From assembly GCF_014699135.1 (NCBI RefSeq), contig NZ_JACOFT010000002.1, positions 372,001 to 436,000 of the forward strand: DNA of 64,000 bases, given 5' to 3'. Position 1 is the first letter of the stretch, and every line of letters starts with the position of its first letter. Under the pieces are notes generated by a model that was not told the origin of the DNA, searched no databases, and saw only the letters and a list, made by a program, of their open reading frames with translations. Shown here one piece after another: positions 33,885 through 43,230 of this stretch. Origin of the DNA: Cognatundibacterium aquatile. GTDB taxonomy: Bacteria; Pseudomonadota; Gammaproteobacteria; Burkholderiales; Burkholderiaceae_D. Made by a program: the position numbers and the translations under genes.

Positions 33885-34994
33885 ATGGCAAGAGCAGGCA
33901 TTCTTTATTCTGACGTTGCACGAGCCGCCACTGAACTTGCGGCAAAAGGAGAAGCCGCCACCGTAGATAATGTGCGAAAGATGATGGGTGACACAGGGAG
34001 CAAAAGCACCATTGCCCCCATGCTTAAACGCTGGAAAGAGGAACATCAGGACGAAGCTCAGGCAGCCAAATCTGGCCTGCCTGAATCCATTCTGAATGCA
34101 GTACGTGGAGTTTACGCGCAGCTGCAAAGCGACTGCGAGAACAAGATTATTGCGCTGACCGCAGAGCACGATGCATTGATTCAGGCCGCAAAGACCCAGC
34201 AGGCAACGCTTAGCGACCTCATAGAGTCTCTCACTACAAGCAAAATCACTCTTGAGGCACAACTGGCAGCAACACAGGAAAAGCTGGGGTCAATTGAAGA
34301 GAAATATTCAGCCCTTCAATTAAAATTCACTGGCATGCAAAGTGAAAAAGAAGGATTAACGCTGCGGCTTGACGACAGAAGTCAGGAAGTCAAAGAGTTA
34401 AAACAGAAAAATGAGGCAATGCGTCATCAGTTTGAGCATTTCCAGACCGCAACAGCGAATCAACGCGCCGACGACAGAAGAGCTTACGAAGCTCGCATGA
34501 CACAAATAGAAAGCGAGCTGCAACTTGCCAGAAAAAATAATCAAACTTTAGAAAGCACTCAGACAAAGCAGGAAGCAGAGATTCAGCAGTTACTATTAAT
34601 TAACGCTGAAATTGCCAACAATGCGCAAAAGCGTAAAGAAGATCTGGAAGCCCTTCAGATAAAGCATTATCAGACAGACTTTCTCTTGCAAGAAACGAAG
34701 CAAGAAAATCTCATTCTCAAAAGGGATCTGTCAGTAGCTCAACTGGAATCGCAACGTTTACAGACATCCGCTGCCGTCTCAGCAAAGTTGCAAGACGTGC
34801 TGACTGAGCAACTGAAGCAGTCTGAAATAAAAACAAGACAGGTTGAAGAGGAAAAACAGGCACTGATAATAGAGCTCATCAAAACCAGGGCAAATGATGT
34901 TACGTCTAACGAAAATCTTAATGACAACCCGGCACTTGAAAGCCAAAGCAAGCATCTCATACAAGACATCCCGACAACTAAGCCAGATCGCTGA
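33885..34994 (+). CDS. KfrA-like DNA-binding coiled-coil protein, TnpT-like
   Basis: The 369-residue protein begins with a KfrA-type N-terminal helix-turn-helix domain (residues ~1-55: YSDVARAATELAAKG, TVDNVRKMMGDTGSKSTI, APMLKRWKEEH) and continues as one long Gln/Glu/Lys-rich coiled coil to about residue 345. TnpT of Tn4651-type transposons is such a protein and assists the TnpS recombinase at the res site; plasmid KfrA is the other relative. ATG 33885 follows GAGG (33875-33878). Its divergent partner is the tyrosine recombinase. Function as resolution cofactor is inferred from pairing. Confidence 0.8.
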   Translation: MARAGILYSDVARAATELAAKGEAATVDNVRKMMGDTGSKSTIAPMLKRWKEEHQDEAQAAKSGLPESILNAVRGVYAQLQSDCENKIIALTAEHDALIQAAKTQQATLSDLIESLTTSKITLEAQLAATQEKLGSIEEKYSALQLKFTGMQSEKEGLTLRLDDRSQEVKELKQKNEAMRHQFEHFQTATANQRADDRRAYEARMTQIESELQLARKNNQTLESTQTKQEAEIQQLLLINAEIANNAQKRKEDLEALQIKHYQTDFLLQETKQENLILKRDLSVAQLESQRLQTSAAVSAKLQDVLTEQLKQSEIKTRQVEEEKQALIIELIKTRANDVTSNENLNDNPALESQSKHLIQDIPTTKPDR

Positions 34995-35104
34995 AGCGGC
35001 TAATATTATCTGAAATATTTAATTCAATTTAACCAAGTAAAATCAATCGCTTCACTTTCAATAGCAGGAAGAACGCGGAAGAATGATTGAATAGACTGCG
35101 ATAT

Positions 35105-35125
35105 TGATATATATTCTCATTATCA
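35105..35125 (+). promoter_or_regulatory. Fur box upstream of feoA
   Basis: The 21-base site reads TGATATATAT then TCTCATTATCA and matches 16 of 21 positions of the Fur 19-21-mer consensus, with the right half intact. It ends 36 bp before the feoA start, where a repressor would block transcription under iron sufficiency. Confidence 0.75.
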
Positions 35126-35161
35126 TTTAGAGTTACTTCACATCAATTACCGTCTGGTGCC

Positions 35162-35452
35162 ATGAGCAGTTTGCCTGTATCCCCCTCCCCGATCACCCTG
35201 AATCATCTTCGCGTCGGCGATGCCGCCATCGTGACTGATCTGTTCCAGCCAGCCCAAAGCAATCTGATTCAGGCAACAGATATCATCCGACGCTTGAAGG
35301 AATTGGGATTTATTCATGGGGAGAAGATCAAAATATTGCACAAAGGTTACTTTGGCGGCGAACCCATTGCGGTCCGGGTCGGAGAGTCGACGTTTGCCCT
35401 CCGGAATTTTGAGGCAGCCTTGATAGGCGTCAGCAAAACGGAGGCAGCGTAA
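35162..35452 (+). CDS. feoA: FeoA, ferrous iron transport accessory protein
   Basis: The 96-residue product is an SH3-like small cytoplasmic protein that works with FeoB. Recognisable segments are LNHLRVGDAAIV, IIRRLKELGFIHGEKIKIL and the closing ALRNFEAALIGV typical of FeoA. It follows a Fur box and its stop overlaps the feoB ATG (TAATG). Confidence 0.92.
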   Translation: MSSLPVSPSPITLNHLRVGDAAIVTDLFQPAQSNLIQATDIIRRLKELGFIHGEKIKILHKGYFGGEPIAVRVGESTFALRNFEAALIGVSKTEAA

Positions 35453-37341
35453 TGACTGACCATCTTAAGCCACAGCGCATTGCATTAGTCGGCAACCCCA
35501 ACTGCGGTAAAACTGCCTTATTTAACCGACTGACTGGCGCAAGACAAAAAGTCGCCAATTACGCCGGAGTAACAATAGAACGCAAGGAAGGACACTTCAC
35601 GGCACCAAATGGCCGTCACTGGAGTGTGCTTGACCTTCCAGGCACATATAGTCTGAATGCGATCACACCCGACGAGAAAATCACAGAAGAAGTCGTCAAA
35701 GGTCAGCGCACTAACGAAGCTTTGCCTGATGCCATTCTTTGCGTCGTGGATGCAACCAATCTCAAGCGGGGTCTGCGACTTGCCTTTGAACTTAAAGACC
35801 TCGGTTTACCACTGATTCTCGCTGTCAACATGATGGATCTGGCAAAAAAACGCCAGATTAATATAGATATCAATGCATTGGCATCGGCACTGAGTATTCC
35901 TGTTGTTGAGACGATTGCCGTTGAAACTGAAGGTGTTGACGCCTTGCTTCGTCAATTGGAAATACTCGCGCAATCATTAGATGGTACTGATAATGTTCCG
36001 CCCGTAGCGGCTGCATTAACACGATCACCAGAAGAAATTCAACGTGCCGTGAATGCATTAATTGCCGCATGCGTACAGCAAGTAAAAGATGCAGGCAAAG
36101 AAGATGTCCCACTCAGTTACTGCATAGACCGATGGATATTGCATCCGGTATTCGGCCCGCTGATTTTTGCCAGTCTCATGTTTTTGGTATTTCAGGCTGT
36201 GTTTGCCTGGGCGCAGTTACCGATGGAATTGATTAAGTCATCCATTGAAGGTTTGGGCAGTCTGGTTGAATCAGCCCTGCCAGCAGGCATGTTGCAAGAA
36301 TTGCTAGTCAAAGGTGTCATCGGCGGTGCCGGCAGCGTTCTGGTTTTCCTGCCACAGATTGTCATTCTGTTTTTCTTCATTCTCGTGATGGAAGACTCTG
36401 GCTATCTTCCCCGGGCAGCATTTTTGCTCGATAGAATTATGGGGAAAGTAGGCTTATCCGGTCGCGCGTTTATTCCTTTGTTGTCCAGTTTTGCTTGCGC
36501 CATTCCTGGCATCATGGCGACCCGCACAATTCAAAACCCGCGAGATCGTTTGGTTACCATCATGATCGCCCCTCTGATGACGTGTTCTGCACGACTGCCA
36601 GTCTACGCTCTGATTATTGCGGCTTTTATTCCTGAAAAAACAGTACTCGGCATTCTGAGTCTGCAAGGTTTAGTCTTGTTTGCCTTATATATTGCCGGCA
36701 TTGTTTCTGCGATGCTGGTCGCTCTGTTTTTTAAATATCAATGGGGTAAAGCCGAGCTGCATTCACTCATGTTGGAGTTACCCGATTATCGCTTGCCGAA
36801 CACGCGCAATTTATTATTAGGTTTGTGGGAACGGGTAAAAATCTTTACCACCCGCGTGGGCACCATCATTCTGGCGTTAATGATTCTGCTGTGGTTTCTC
36901 AGTAGCTTCCCTGGCGCACCTGAAAATGCAACGCAACCGCCGATTTATTACAGCATCGCCGGTCATCTCGGGCGCCTGCTTGAATTCGTTTTTGCCCCGA
37001 TAGGATTTAACTGGCAGATTTGTATTGCACTGGTTCCAGGACTTGCCGCTCGTGAAGTCGCCGTTGCCGCACTTGGCACTGTCTATGCCCTGTCGCAATC
37101 CGGCGACGAGCTTAGCAGCATGCTGGAGCCGCTTATTGCGCAATCCTGGAGTCTGCCGACCGCCTTATCTTTATTGGCTTGGTATGTCTTCGCGCCGCAA
37201 TGTATCGCAACCTTGAGTGTGGTAAAGCGTGAAACGAATACCCTGCGATATCCTGTATTGATGGCAGCGTATTTATTTGGCCTTGCCTATATTGCGTCTT
37301 TTATTACGTATCGATTGGCGCTATTCTTTACCGGGGCTTAA
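35452..37341 (+). CDS. feoB: FeoB, GTP-dependent ferrous iron transporter
   Basis: The 629-residue inner-membrane protein imports Fe2+. The N-terminal G domain has G1 GNPNCGKTALFN, G2 region NYAGVTIERK, G3 DLPGTYSL and G4 NMMD. The membrane part contains two Gate domains, the first with the conserved FACAIPGIMATRTI and the second with ALVPGLAAREVAVAALGTVYA. It is shorter than the ~770-residue E. coli protein but similar to other betaproteobacterial FeoBs with a compact GDI linker. It is coupled to feoA and followed after 2 bp by a small Cys-rich gene. Confidence 0.95.
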   Translation: MTDHLKPQRIALVGNPNCGKTALFNRLTGARQKVANYAGVTIERKEGHFTAPNGRHWSVLDLPGTYSLNAITPDEKITEEVVKGQRTNEALPDAILCVVDATNLKRGLRLAFELKDLGLPLILAVNMMDLAKKRQINIDINALASALSIPVVETIAVETEGVDALLRQLEILAQSLDGTDNVPPVAAALTRSPEEIQRAVNALIAACVQQVKDAGKEDVPLSYCIDRWILHPVFGPLIFASLMFLVFQAVFAWAQLPMELIKSSIEGLGSLVESALPAGMLQELLVKGVIGGAGSVLVFLPQIVILFFFILVMEDSGYLPRAAFLLDRIMGKVGLSGRAFIPLLSSFACAIPGIMATRTIQNPRDRLVTIMIAPLMTCSARLPVYALIIAAFIPEKTVLGILSLQGLVLFALYIAGIVSAMLVALFFKYQWGKAELHSLMLELPDYRLPNTRNLLLGLWERVKIFTTRVGTIILALMILLWFLSSFPGAPENATQPPIYYSIAGHLGRLLEFVFAPIGFNWQICIALVPGLAAREVAVAALGTVYALSQSGDELSSMLEPLIAQSWSLPTALSLLAWYVFAPQCIATLSVVKRETNTLRYPVLMAAYLFGLAYIASFITYRLALFFTGA

Positions 37342-37343
37342 TC

Positions 37344-37604
37344 ATGTTACAAATGGCAATCACTTTTCTGATTTTATTCGCAGCGTTGATCTATCTCCTG
37401 CTGAAATGGATGCCAGCGTCTGTCAGAAAAAAAATACACGTCAAGCTGAGCGGTCGCCATCCCAAGCTCGCCAGTCACTTTGAAGGCGCAGCAAAAAGCT
37501 GCGCTAGTTCTTGCTCTTCATCGTGTCATAGTTGCGATGAAACATCGCGCCCCACACAATTGAGCCAACACTCTAAACCTGTCATTCCTATCCATAAAAT
37601 CTGA
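37344..37604 (+). CDS. Small FeoB-linked membrane protein with Cys-rich tail
   Basis: The 86-residue product has one N-terminal membrane span (MAITFLILFAALIYLLLKW), a basic stretch and a cytoplasmic-type tail with four Cys in CASSCSSSCHSC. It starts 2 bp after feoB, so it belongs to the iron operon. Position and Cys cluster suggest a FeoC substitute or FeoB-associated Cys-rich protein; the spacing could bind iron or respond to redox. I cannot place it in a named family with certainty. Confidence 0.72.
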   Translation: MLQMAITFLILFAALIYLLLKWMPASVRKKIHVKLSGRHPKLASHFEGAAKSCASSCSSSCHSCDETSRPTQLSQHSKPVIPIHKI

Positions 37605-37722
37605 CATTGTCAGGTGTTTTATCCGTTACACCCTTCAATACCTGTAGCATCGACGGCAAGTGTGTTGTATTCTTTTGCTGAGTTCCAGATACTGATTCTG
37701 GTGTAACAATGATTTGGGGCCG

Positions 37723-38319
37723 ATGCTCAATATGTTGAACAGCATTTACGATAAGACAGAAAAAGGGCGCGAGGAAATCGCTACCCGCAAACATCACTTG
37801 GCTAACCGTCTTCGCACATTGCTGGTGATGGTGGACGGAAAACAAAGCGCCACAGATTTATTGAAAAAAGTATCCGCATTAGGGTTTGATGAAAATAATG
37901 TACAGGAACTTTTAGATCAGGAATTTATCACCGTTGTCAGCAAAGCCGGGGAAGCGCCCGTCGCTGTTGCGCCTGAAATTAATCTCGTCAGCGACTTACC
38001 TCCACCCGTCGCTGTTGCGGTTGAAGATATGAGCGAATCTGAACAATTTCGCGAGGTGTATACCTTCTTCAACGAAACAATTAAAAGTGTTCTTGGATTA
38101 CGCGGGTTCACCTTACAGATGAAGGTCGAGCGTGCAGGTACATTGGATGATTTCAAGAAGTTACGGCAGCCTTATCTGGAAGCGGTGCTGAAATCAAAAG
38201 GAAGGGAAATGGCGCGCAGCTTGCGGGACAGACTCGATTACCTGCTATACAAAGGTGAACAAGTGCAGCAGAGCGATACATTATTACGTGATAGTGCAAT
38301 CAACTTTAGTAACAAGTAA
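37723..38319 (+). CDS. Hypothetical protein, cytoplasmic, about 198 residues
   Basis: I do not recognise a family. The first ~75 residues are charged and helical (DKTEKGREEIATRKHHLANRL spans the start, then MVDGKQSATDLLKKVSALGF, which looks like a winged-helix-like or PilZ-independent helical module), followed by a Pro/Val/Ala-rich linker (~85-110) and a second helical part with EVYTFFNETIKSVLGLRGF and a basic C-terminus. No signal peptide or membrane span. ATG 37723 is preferred over the TTG at 37714. A strong terminator follows at 38333, so the gene is probably transcribed alone. Confidence 0.7.
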   Translation: MLNMLNSIYDKTEKGREEIATRKHHLANRLRTLLVMVDGKQSATDLLKKVSALGFDENNVQELLDQEFITVVSKAGEAPVAVAPEINLVSDLPPPVAVAVEDMSESEQFREVYTFFNETIKSVLGLRGFTLQMKVERAGTLDDFKKLRQPYLEAVLKSKGREMARSLRDRLDYLLYKGEQVQQSDTLLRDSAINFSNK

Positions 38320-38332
38320 TCAGTACATAAAA

Positions 38333-38357
38333 AAGCCGGGATAGCCCGGCTTTTTTT
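38333..38357. terminator. Bidirectional rho-independent terminator
   Basis: AAGCCGGG (38333-38340), loop ATAG, CCCGGCTTTTTTT (38345-38357), preceded by an A-run. It lies between the convergent hypothetical gene (+) and the ABC-F gene (-), and can serve both. Confidence 0.88.
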
Positions 38358-38385
38358 ATTGCACAACGTGCGCTGCCGCAGTAGT

Positions 38386-39987
38386 TTATTCAATCCCCTG
38401 ACTGCTCAGATATTCCTCGTAGGTACCTTGGAAATCAATGATTTCATTTTCTTTGATCTCAAGTACGCGGGTTGCCAGCGACGACACAAATTCACGGTCA
38501 TGCGAGACGAAAATCAGGGTTCCCGCATATTTTTCCAATGCGATATTCAATGACTCGATCGATTCCATATCCATGTGATTCGTCGGCTCATCCATTAACA
38601 ACACATTGTGACGACCCAACATCAGCTTGCCGTACATCATTCGTCCTTTTTCACCACCGGACAGCACTTTCACTGATTTCTTCACATCGTCGCCGCCAAA
38701 CAAAAGGCGTCCAAGGATAGAGCGCACGGCCTGATCATCATCGCCCTCTTGCGTCCATTGACCAATCCAGTCCGTCAGATTTTTATCTGATGCGAACTCT
38801 TCGGTAGGATCTTGCGGCATATAACCGACGTTCGCATTTTCGGCCCATTTAACAGTGCCGCGATCAGCGTGCAAACCAGCAATATCGTCGCCACCAATGC
38901 AGCGCAATAAAGTCGTTTTACCGATACCATTGGCACCGATAATCGCTACCCGCTCACCCGCCTCGATCATCAGATCGACATTCTTAAACAGCGTGCGATC
39001 GTAAGCCTTCGTCAGACCTTGCACTTCTACTGCCAGACGATGCAACTTCTTCTCGCCATCAAAACGCACGAAAGGATTCTGGCGGCTCGATGGTTTAAAT
39101 TCTTCGATTTTAATTTTATCGATTTGCTTGGCGCGGGAAGTTGCCTGACGTGCCTTCGATTTATTGGCAGAGAAGCGACGCACGAAATCTTGCAACTCAG
39201 CGACTTTTTCCTTGGCCTTCGCATTGTTTGCCATTTGCTGCGCACGTGCCTGCGATGATGCAAGCATGTAGTCGTCGTAATTGCCAGGATAGATTTTCAG
39301 CGTTCCATAGTCCATATCCGCCATGTGGGTACAGACCTGATTCAGGAAATGGCGATCATGCGAAATAATGATCATGGTTGAATTGCGCTGATTCAGAATG
39401 TCTTCCAGCCAGCGGATGGTATTGATATCCAGATTATTGGTCGGTTCATCGAGCAACAAAATATCAGGGTTAGAAAACAAGGCTTGCGCGAGCAAAACAC
39501 GCAACTTCCAGCCCGGTGCGATTGCGCTCATTAAGCCCTGATGCTGATCAGTCGGGATACCAACACCCAACAGCAACTCACCTGCACGTGCTTCCGCGGT
39601 GTAACCATCGTATTCGGCAAATTTGGCTTCCAGATCGGCCGCCTTCATGTAGTCTTCGTCGGTTGCTTCAGGGTTTGCATAGATCGCATCGCGCTCAGAC
39701 ATTGCGGCCCACATTTCTGTATGCCCCATCATCACGACATCCAGAACACGCATTTCTTCAAACGCAAACTGATCCTGACGTAATTTACCCAGACGTTCAT
39801 TCTGATCCAGCATGACTGTGCCGGAAGACTGCTCCAGATCGCCACCGAGGATTTTCATGAACGTCGATTTGCCACAACCGTTGGCACCAATAAGACCGTA
39901 ACGATTGCCCTCGCCAAATTTGACTGAGATATTTTCAAACAGCGGCTTAGGGCCAAACTGCATGGTGATATTTGCGGTAGATAGCAC
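38386..39987 (-). CDS. ybiT: ABC-F family ATPase, YbiT-like
   Basis: The 533-residue cytoplasmic protein has two ABC ATPase domains and no membrane spans. Walker A motifs are GANGCGKST and GANGIGKTT, Walker B motifs [12 protein letters not shown] and [12 protein letters not shown]; the first signature is the variant [14 protein letters not shown] that is typical of E. coli YbiT, and the second is [14 protein letters not shown]. The linker between domains ([18 protein letters not shown]) is the P-site tRNA-interaction motif region. ABC-F proteins act on ribosomes during translation. It is a stand-alone gene. Confidence 0.9.
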   Translation of the reverse strand: MLSTANITMQFGPKPLFENISVKFGEGNRYGLIGANGCGKSTFMKILGGDLEQSSGTVMLDQNERLGKLRQDQFAFEEMRVLDVVMMGHTEMWAAMSERDAIYANPEATDEDYMKAADLEAKFAEYDGYTAEARAGELLLGVGIPTDQHQGLMSAIAPGWKLRVLLAQALFSNPDILLLDEPTNNLDINTIRWLEDILNQRNSTMIIISHDRHFLNQVCTHMADMDYGTLKIYPGNYDDYMLASSQARAQQMANNAKAKEKVAELQDFVRRFSANKSKARQATSRAKQIDKIKIEEFKPSSRQNPFVRFDGEKKLHRLAVEVQGLTKAYDRTLFKNVDLMIEAGERVAIIGANGIGKTTLLRCIGGDDIAGLHADRGTVKWAENANVGYMPQDPTEEFASDKNLTDWIGQWTQEGDDDQAVRSILGRLLFGGDDVKKSVKVLSGGEKGRMMYGKLMLGRHNVLLMDEPTNHMDMESIESLNIALEKYAGTLIFVSHDREFVSSLATRVLEIKENEIIDFQGTYEEYLSSQGIE

Positions 39988-40094
39988 GGAAAAACCTTTT
40001 GCAAAATGATATGAATTAACCTTGCATTATAACATTGCTGAACAGAAGGATTTTCACTACGGCCTTGAAGTCTTTTTTCTTATTCAGGCTTTTG

Positions 40095-40165
40095 GGGGAG
40101 TATCCGCATAAAACCGCTTAATCTCCGCAGAAACAATGGGGGTTAAAACATACTGGGGGGAGTAT
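40095..40165 (+). repeat. 71-bp dispersed repeat, copy B
   Basis: Begins GGGGAGTAT (one extra G precedes) and ends ATACT-GGGGGG-AGTAT. Same length and orientation as the copy at 10843-10913, and shares CCGCTTAATCTCCGCA-like internal bases with the third copy. It lies between the ABC-F promoter region and the terminator of the beta-oxidation gene. Confidence 0.85.
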
Positions 40166-40202
40166 ATTTCGCCCTTTTTTGAGCATTTTTGTCTGCTAAA
40201 AC

Positions 40203-40230
40203 AAAAAGCACGATCAACATCGTGCTTTTT
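40203..40230 (-). terminator. Terminator of the beta-oxidation gene
   Basis: AAAAAGCACGAT (40203-40214), loop CAAC, ATCGTGCTTTTT (40219-40230). Read leftward the hairpin is followed by a T-rich tract, as expected for the gene ending at 40282. Confidence 0.8.
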
Positions 40231-40237
40231 GTTCAGG

Positions 40238-40267
40238 ATTTCAAACTGAAATACTTCAGTTTGAAAT
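40238..40267. repeat. Perfect 13-bp inverted repeat next to the terminator
   Basis: ATTTCAAACTGAA (40238-40250), loop ATAC, TTCAGTTTGAAAT (40255-40267). It lies between the stop codon at 40282 and the terminator hairpin and would form a second 3' hairpin, perhaps protecting the message end. Confidence 0.65.
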
Positions 40268-40281
40268 CAACGGCGGCAGAC

Positions 40282-42360
40282 TTAATTGAACGTCTTCCCT
40301 TCCTCTGCCAGTTTTGCCAGCAATGGCGCTGGTTTCCACGCATCACCGTGGCGACCTTTGGCATATTTTTCCATAGCCCGCACCACATTCGGCAAGCCGA
40401 CTGTATCCGCGTAGAACATAGGGCCGCCGGTGTGTAATGGGAAACCATAACCGGTCAGATACACCATATCGATGTCAGAAGCCCGTGTTGCGATGCCTTC
40501 TTCAAGAATGTACGCCGCCTCATTCACCAGCGAATAAATCAGGCGCTCAACGATTTCCTGATCGGAAATTTTGCGACGCTCTATGCCCAGATCGGCAGAA
40601 TGTTTGACGATCATGTCATTCACCACGGCAGATGGATAAGCCTTGCGATCGCCCGGTTTGTAGTCATACCAACCGGCGCCGGTTTTCTGACCGAAGCGGC
40701 CCAACTCACACAACAAATCTGCTGTTTTTGAATAGGTGATGTGTGGTTTTTCCACGTAACGACGCTTGCGGATATACCAGCCGATGTCGTTCCCCGCTAA
40801 GTCACCCATGCGGAAAGGTCCCATCGCAAAACCGAGTTTTTCAACGGCTTTATCGACTTGTTCCGGCGTGCAACCTTCTTCCAGTAAGAATCCTGCCTGA
40901 CGGCTGTATTGCTCGATCATGCGATTACCGATGAAGCCGTCGCACACACCAGAAACCACGCCTGTTTTCTTGATTTTTTTAGAAATCGCCAGTACGGTTG
41001 CCAGCACATCTTTCGCCGTTTTTTTACCGCGCACGATTTCCAATAACTTCATGACATTGGCCGGGCTGAAGAAATGCGTGCCCACCACGTCTTGCGGACG
41101 TTTGGTGAAGTCAGCAATTTTATCGACATCAAGCGTTGATGTGTTGGACGCCAGAATCGCACCCGGCTTCATAACTTCATCGAGCTTTTTGAATACTTGC
41201 TCTTTAACGCCCATATCTTCAAAAACGGCCTCGATGACCATGTCCGCCTGAGCGATCGCTTCATAGGACAAAGTGCCAGTAATTAAAGCGACGCGTTGCT
41301 CAAATTTCTCTTGCGTCAGCTTGCCTTTTTTCAGCGTGTTTTCGTAATTTTTGCGTATCGTTGCCAAACCTTTGTCCAGCGCTTCCTGTTTCATTTCGAG
41401 AATCTGTACAGGAATGCCGGCATTGGCAAAGTTCATCGCAATACCGCCACCCATGGTGCCGGCACCGATCACTGCGACCGATTTCACCGGACGAGTCGGT
41501 GTGTCATCCGGCACATCCGGCAACTTGCTGGCTGCACGTTCACCGAAGAACGCGTGACGCAGCGCTTTAGATTCCGTTGTTTGTACCAGTTCCAGGAACA
41601 AATCGCGCTCAAATTTAATACCGTCATCGAACTTTTTCGTTACCGCAGCGGCCACGGCTTCGACGCATTTCAATGGCGCAGGGAATGGGCCTGACATTGC
41701 GCGTACGGTATTGCGGGAAAATTGCAGGAAGGCTTCGTAGTTTGGGTAATCGATTTTGATGTCGCGTACTTTAGGCAGCGGACGCACATCCGCCACTTTG
41801 TGCGCAAATGCGGTTGCTGCTGCCATCAGATCGCCTTCAGCAAGTTCATTGAACAGCGCTGTTTTCGCGAGTTTTTCTGAAGCGATCGGCGTTCCCGAAA
41901 CAATCATATTCAACGCCAGTTCCAGCCCGACGACGCGTGGCAAACGTTGTGTACCGCCTGCGCCAGGTAAAATGCCCAGCTTCACTTCTGGCAACGCAAT
42001 CTGTGCGCCAGGGCTGGCGACACGATAGTGGCAACCCAAAGCCAATTCCAAACCGCCGCCCATGGCGACGCTGTGTATTGCTGCGATCACTGGTTTATCA
42101 GACGATTCAATCACGCTGATCACCGTATGCAAGCTGGGCTCAGCAAATGCTTTGGGAGAATTAAATTCTTTGATGTCTGCGCCGCCGGAAAATGCTTTGC
42201 CTGCACCTGTGATGATGATGGCTTTGACCGCATCGTTATTCTGCGCCTGCTTCATGCCTTCGACGATCGCGTGGCGGGTCGCATGTCCCAGACCATTGAC
42301 CGGTGGATTATTCAGGGTAATAACGGCAATGCTGCCGTCAACTTTGTATTCTGCGCTCAT
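40282..42360 (-). CDS. Fused enoyl-CoA hydratase / 3-hydroxyacyl-CoA dehydrogenase
   Basis: The 692-residue enzyme performs two successive beta-oxidation steps. The N-terminal crotonase domain (1-190) has AIHSVAMGGGLELALGCHYRV and LGILPGAGGTQRLPRVVG; the NAD-binding dehydrogenase part starts at VAVIGAGTMGGGIAMNFANAG and includes the catalytic His region VGTHFFSPANVMKLLEIV, followed by two C-terminal 3HCDH domains. Length and order fit FadJ/FadB-type or the short-chain-specific forms common in Burkholderiales. ATG 42360 has AGGAAGAG just upstream; the longer frame to 42447 is not needed. An operator-like motif shared with two other units lies at 42469-42479. Confidence 0.92.
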   Translation of the reverse strand: MSAEYKVDGSIAVITLNNPPVNGLGHATRHAIVEGMKQAQNNDAVKAIIITGAGKAFSGGADIKEFNSPKAFAEPSLHTVISVIESSDKPVIAAIHSVAMGGGLELALGCHYRVASPGAQIALPEVKLGILPGAGGTQRLPRVVGLELALNMIVSGTPIASEKLAKTALFNELAEGDLMAAATAFAHKVADVRPLPKVRDIKIDYPNYEAFLQFSRNTVRAMSGPFPAPLKCVEAVAAAVTKKFDDGIKFERDLFLELVQTTESKALRHAFFGERAASKLPDVPDDTPTRPVKSVAVIGAGTMGGGIAMNFANAGIPVQILEMKQEALDKGLATIRKNYENTLKKGKLTQEKFEQRVALITGTLSYEAIAQADMVIEAVFEDMGVKEQVFKKLDEVMKPGAILASNTSTLDVDKIADFTKRPQDVVGTHFFSPANVMKLLEIVRGKKTAKDVLATVLAISKKIKKTGVVSGVCDGFIGNRMIEQYSRQAGFLLEEGCTPEQVDKAVEKLGFAMGPFRMGDLAGNDIGWYIRKRRYVEKPHITYSKTADLLCELGRFGQKTGAGWYDYKPGDRKAYPSAVVNDMIVKHSADLGIERRKISDQEIVERLIYSLVNEAAYILEEGIATRASDIDMVYLTGYGFPLHTGGPMFYADTVGLPNVVRAMEKYAKGRHGDAWKPAPLLAKLAEEGKTFN

Positions 42361-42468
42361 GTCTCTTCCTAAGGTTGAAATACGAATGGAATTGGTTTTT
42401 CTAAATGAATCAAATCTGGTGGGCGAATTCAAACGAAACACACACAAACTTGACTATAACTTAAAAAT

Positions 42469-42479
42469 AGTACGGTCGT
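42469..42479 (-). promoter_or_regulatory. Operator-like site 1, shared motif ACGAYCGTACT
   Basis: Read leftward the site is ACGACCGTACT followed by ATTTTT. The same 11-mer, with one base changed at most, recurs at 46258-46268 and 49415-49425. It lies about 110 bp before the beta-oxidation gene start. The GTACG/CGTAC symmetry fits a TetR-type dimer; the regulator is not in this window. Confidence 0.6.
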
Positions 42480-42522
42480 GTTATTTTTATTGATTTTCTT
42501 TTTTCGCCATTCAACAGACCGA

Positions 42523-43230
42523 TTACACCTCCAGCCATTCTTGTCTGATTTTGTCGTTGGCAAGCAAATCTTCGGGCGTACCTTCAAACACGATACTGCC
42601 ATGTCCCATGACATAGACCCGCTGCGAAATCTGTAGTGCAATCGCTAATTTTTGCTCGACCAGCAACACCGAAACTCCCCGGTTTTTCAGCTCTTTCAAA
42701 TACTCAGCCACCAGTTCAACGATCTTCGGCGCCAGACCTTCAGTTGGTTCATCAATCATGATCAGATCAGGATCCCCCATCAGCGTCCGGCACAAGGTCA
42801 GCATTTGTTGTTCGCCACCAGACATCACACCAGCCAGGGTATTGCGCCTTTCGCGCAAGCGGGGAAACATCTGGTACATATCTTCCATTTCCCAGCGCGG
42901 TTTCGTCTTGGTGTTCGATTTTTCGCCTAGCAGTAAATTCTGCTCTACCGTCAGCGTCGGGAAAATATCGCGATTTTCCGGCACGTAGCCCAGGCCTTTG
43001 TGCGCGATCTGAAAGGCTTTCAGACCTATCATCTGCTCGCCTTTGAATAAGACAGATCCGGTTGCATGAACTTGTCCCATCGTTGCTTTGACCGTGGTTG
43101 ACCGCCCTACTCCGTTACGTCCGAGCAAACTGACGATCTCGCTATCATTGACATGCAGATCGACGCCGTGCAGTACATGGCTTTTACCATAGAACGCATT
43201 TAAATCTTTAATTTCAAGCAGCGCACTCAT
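42523..43230 (-). CDS. livF: LivF-type ABC ATPase of a branched-chain-class importer
   Basis: The 235-residue ATPase is the second ATPase of the HAAT importer encoded with it. It has Walker A GRNGVGRSTT, in which the nearly invariant Lys is Arg (residue 43, codon CGG), signature MSGGEQQMLTL, Walker B LIMIDEPTEGL and the LivF-typical C-terminus. An Arg at this place is seen in some LivF-like proteins, so it may be tolerated. It overlaps livG by 4 bp and is the last gene of livHMGF. Confidence 0.9.
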   Translation of the reverse strand: MSALLEIKDLNAFYGKSHVLHGVDLHVNDSEIVSLLGRNGVGRSTTVKATMGQVHATGSVLFKGEQMIGLKAFQIAHKGLGYVPENRDIFPTLTVEQNLLLGEKSNTKTKPRWEMEDMYQMFPRLRERRNTLAGVMSGGEQQMLTLCRTLMGDPDLIMIDEPTEGLAPKIVELVAEYLKELKNRGVSVLLVEQKLAIALQISQRVYVMGHGSIVFEGTPEDLLANDKIRQEWLEV

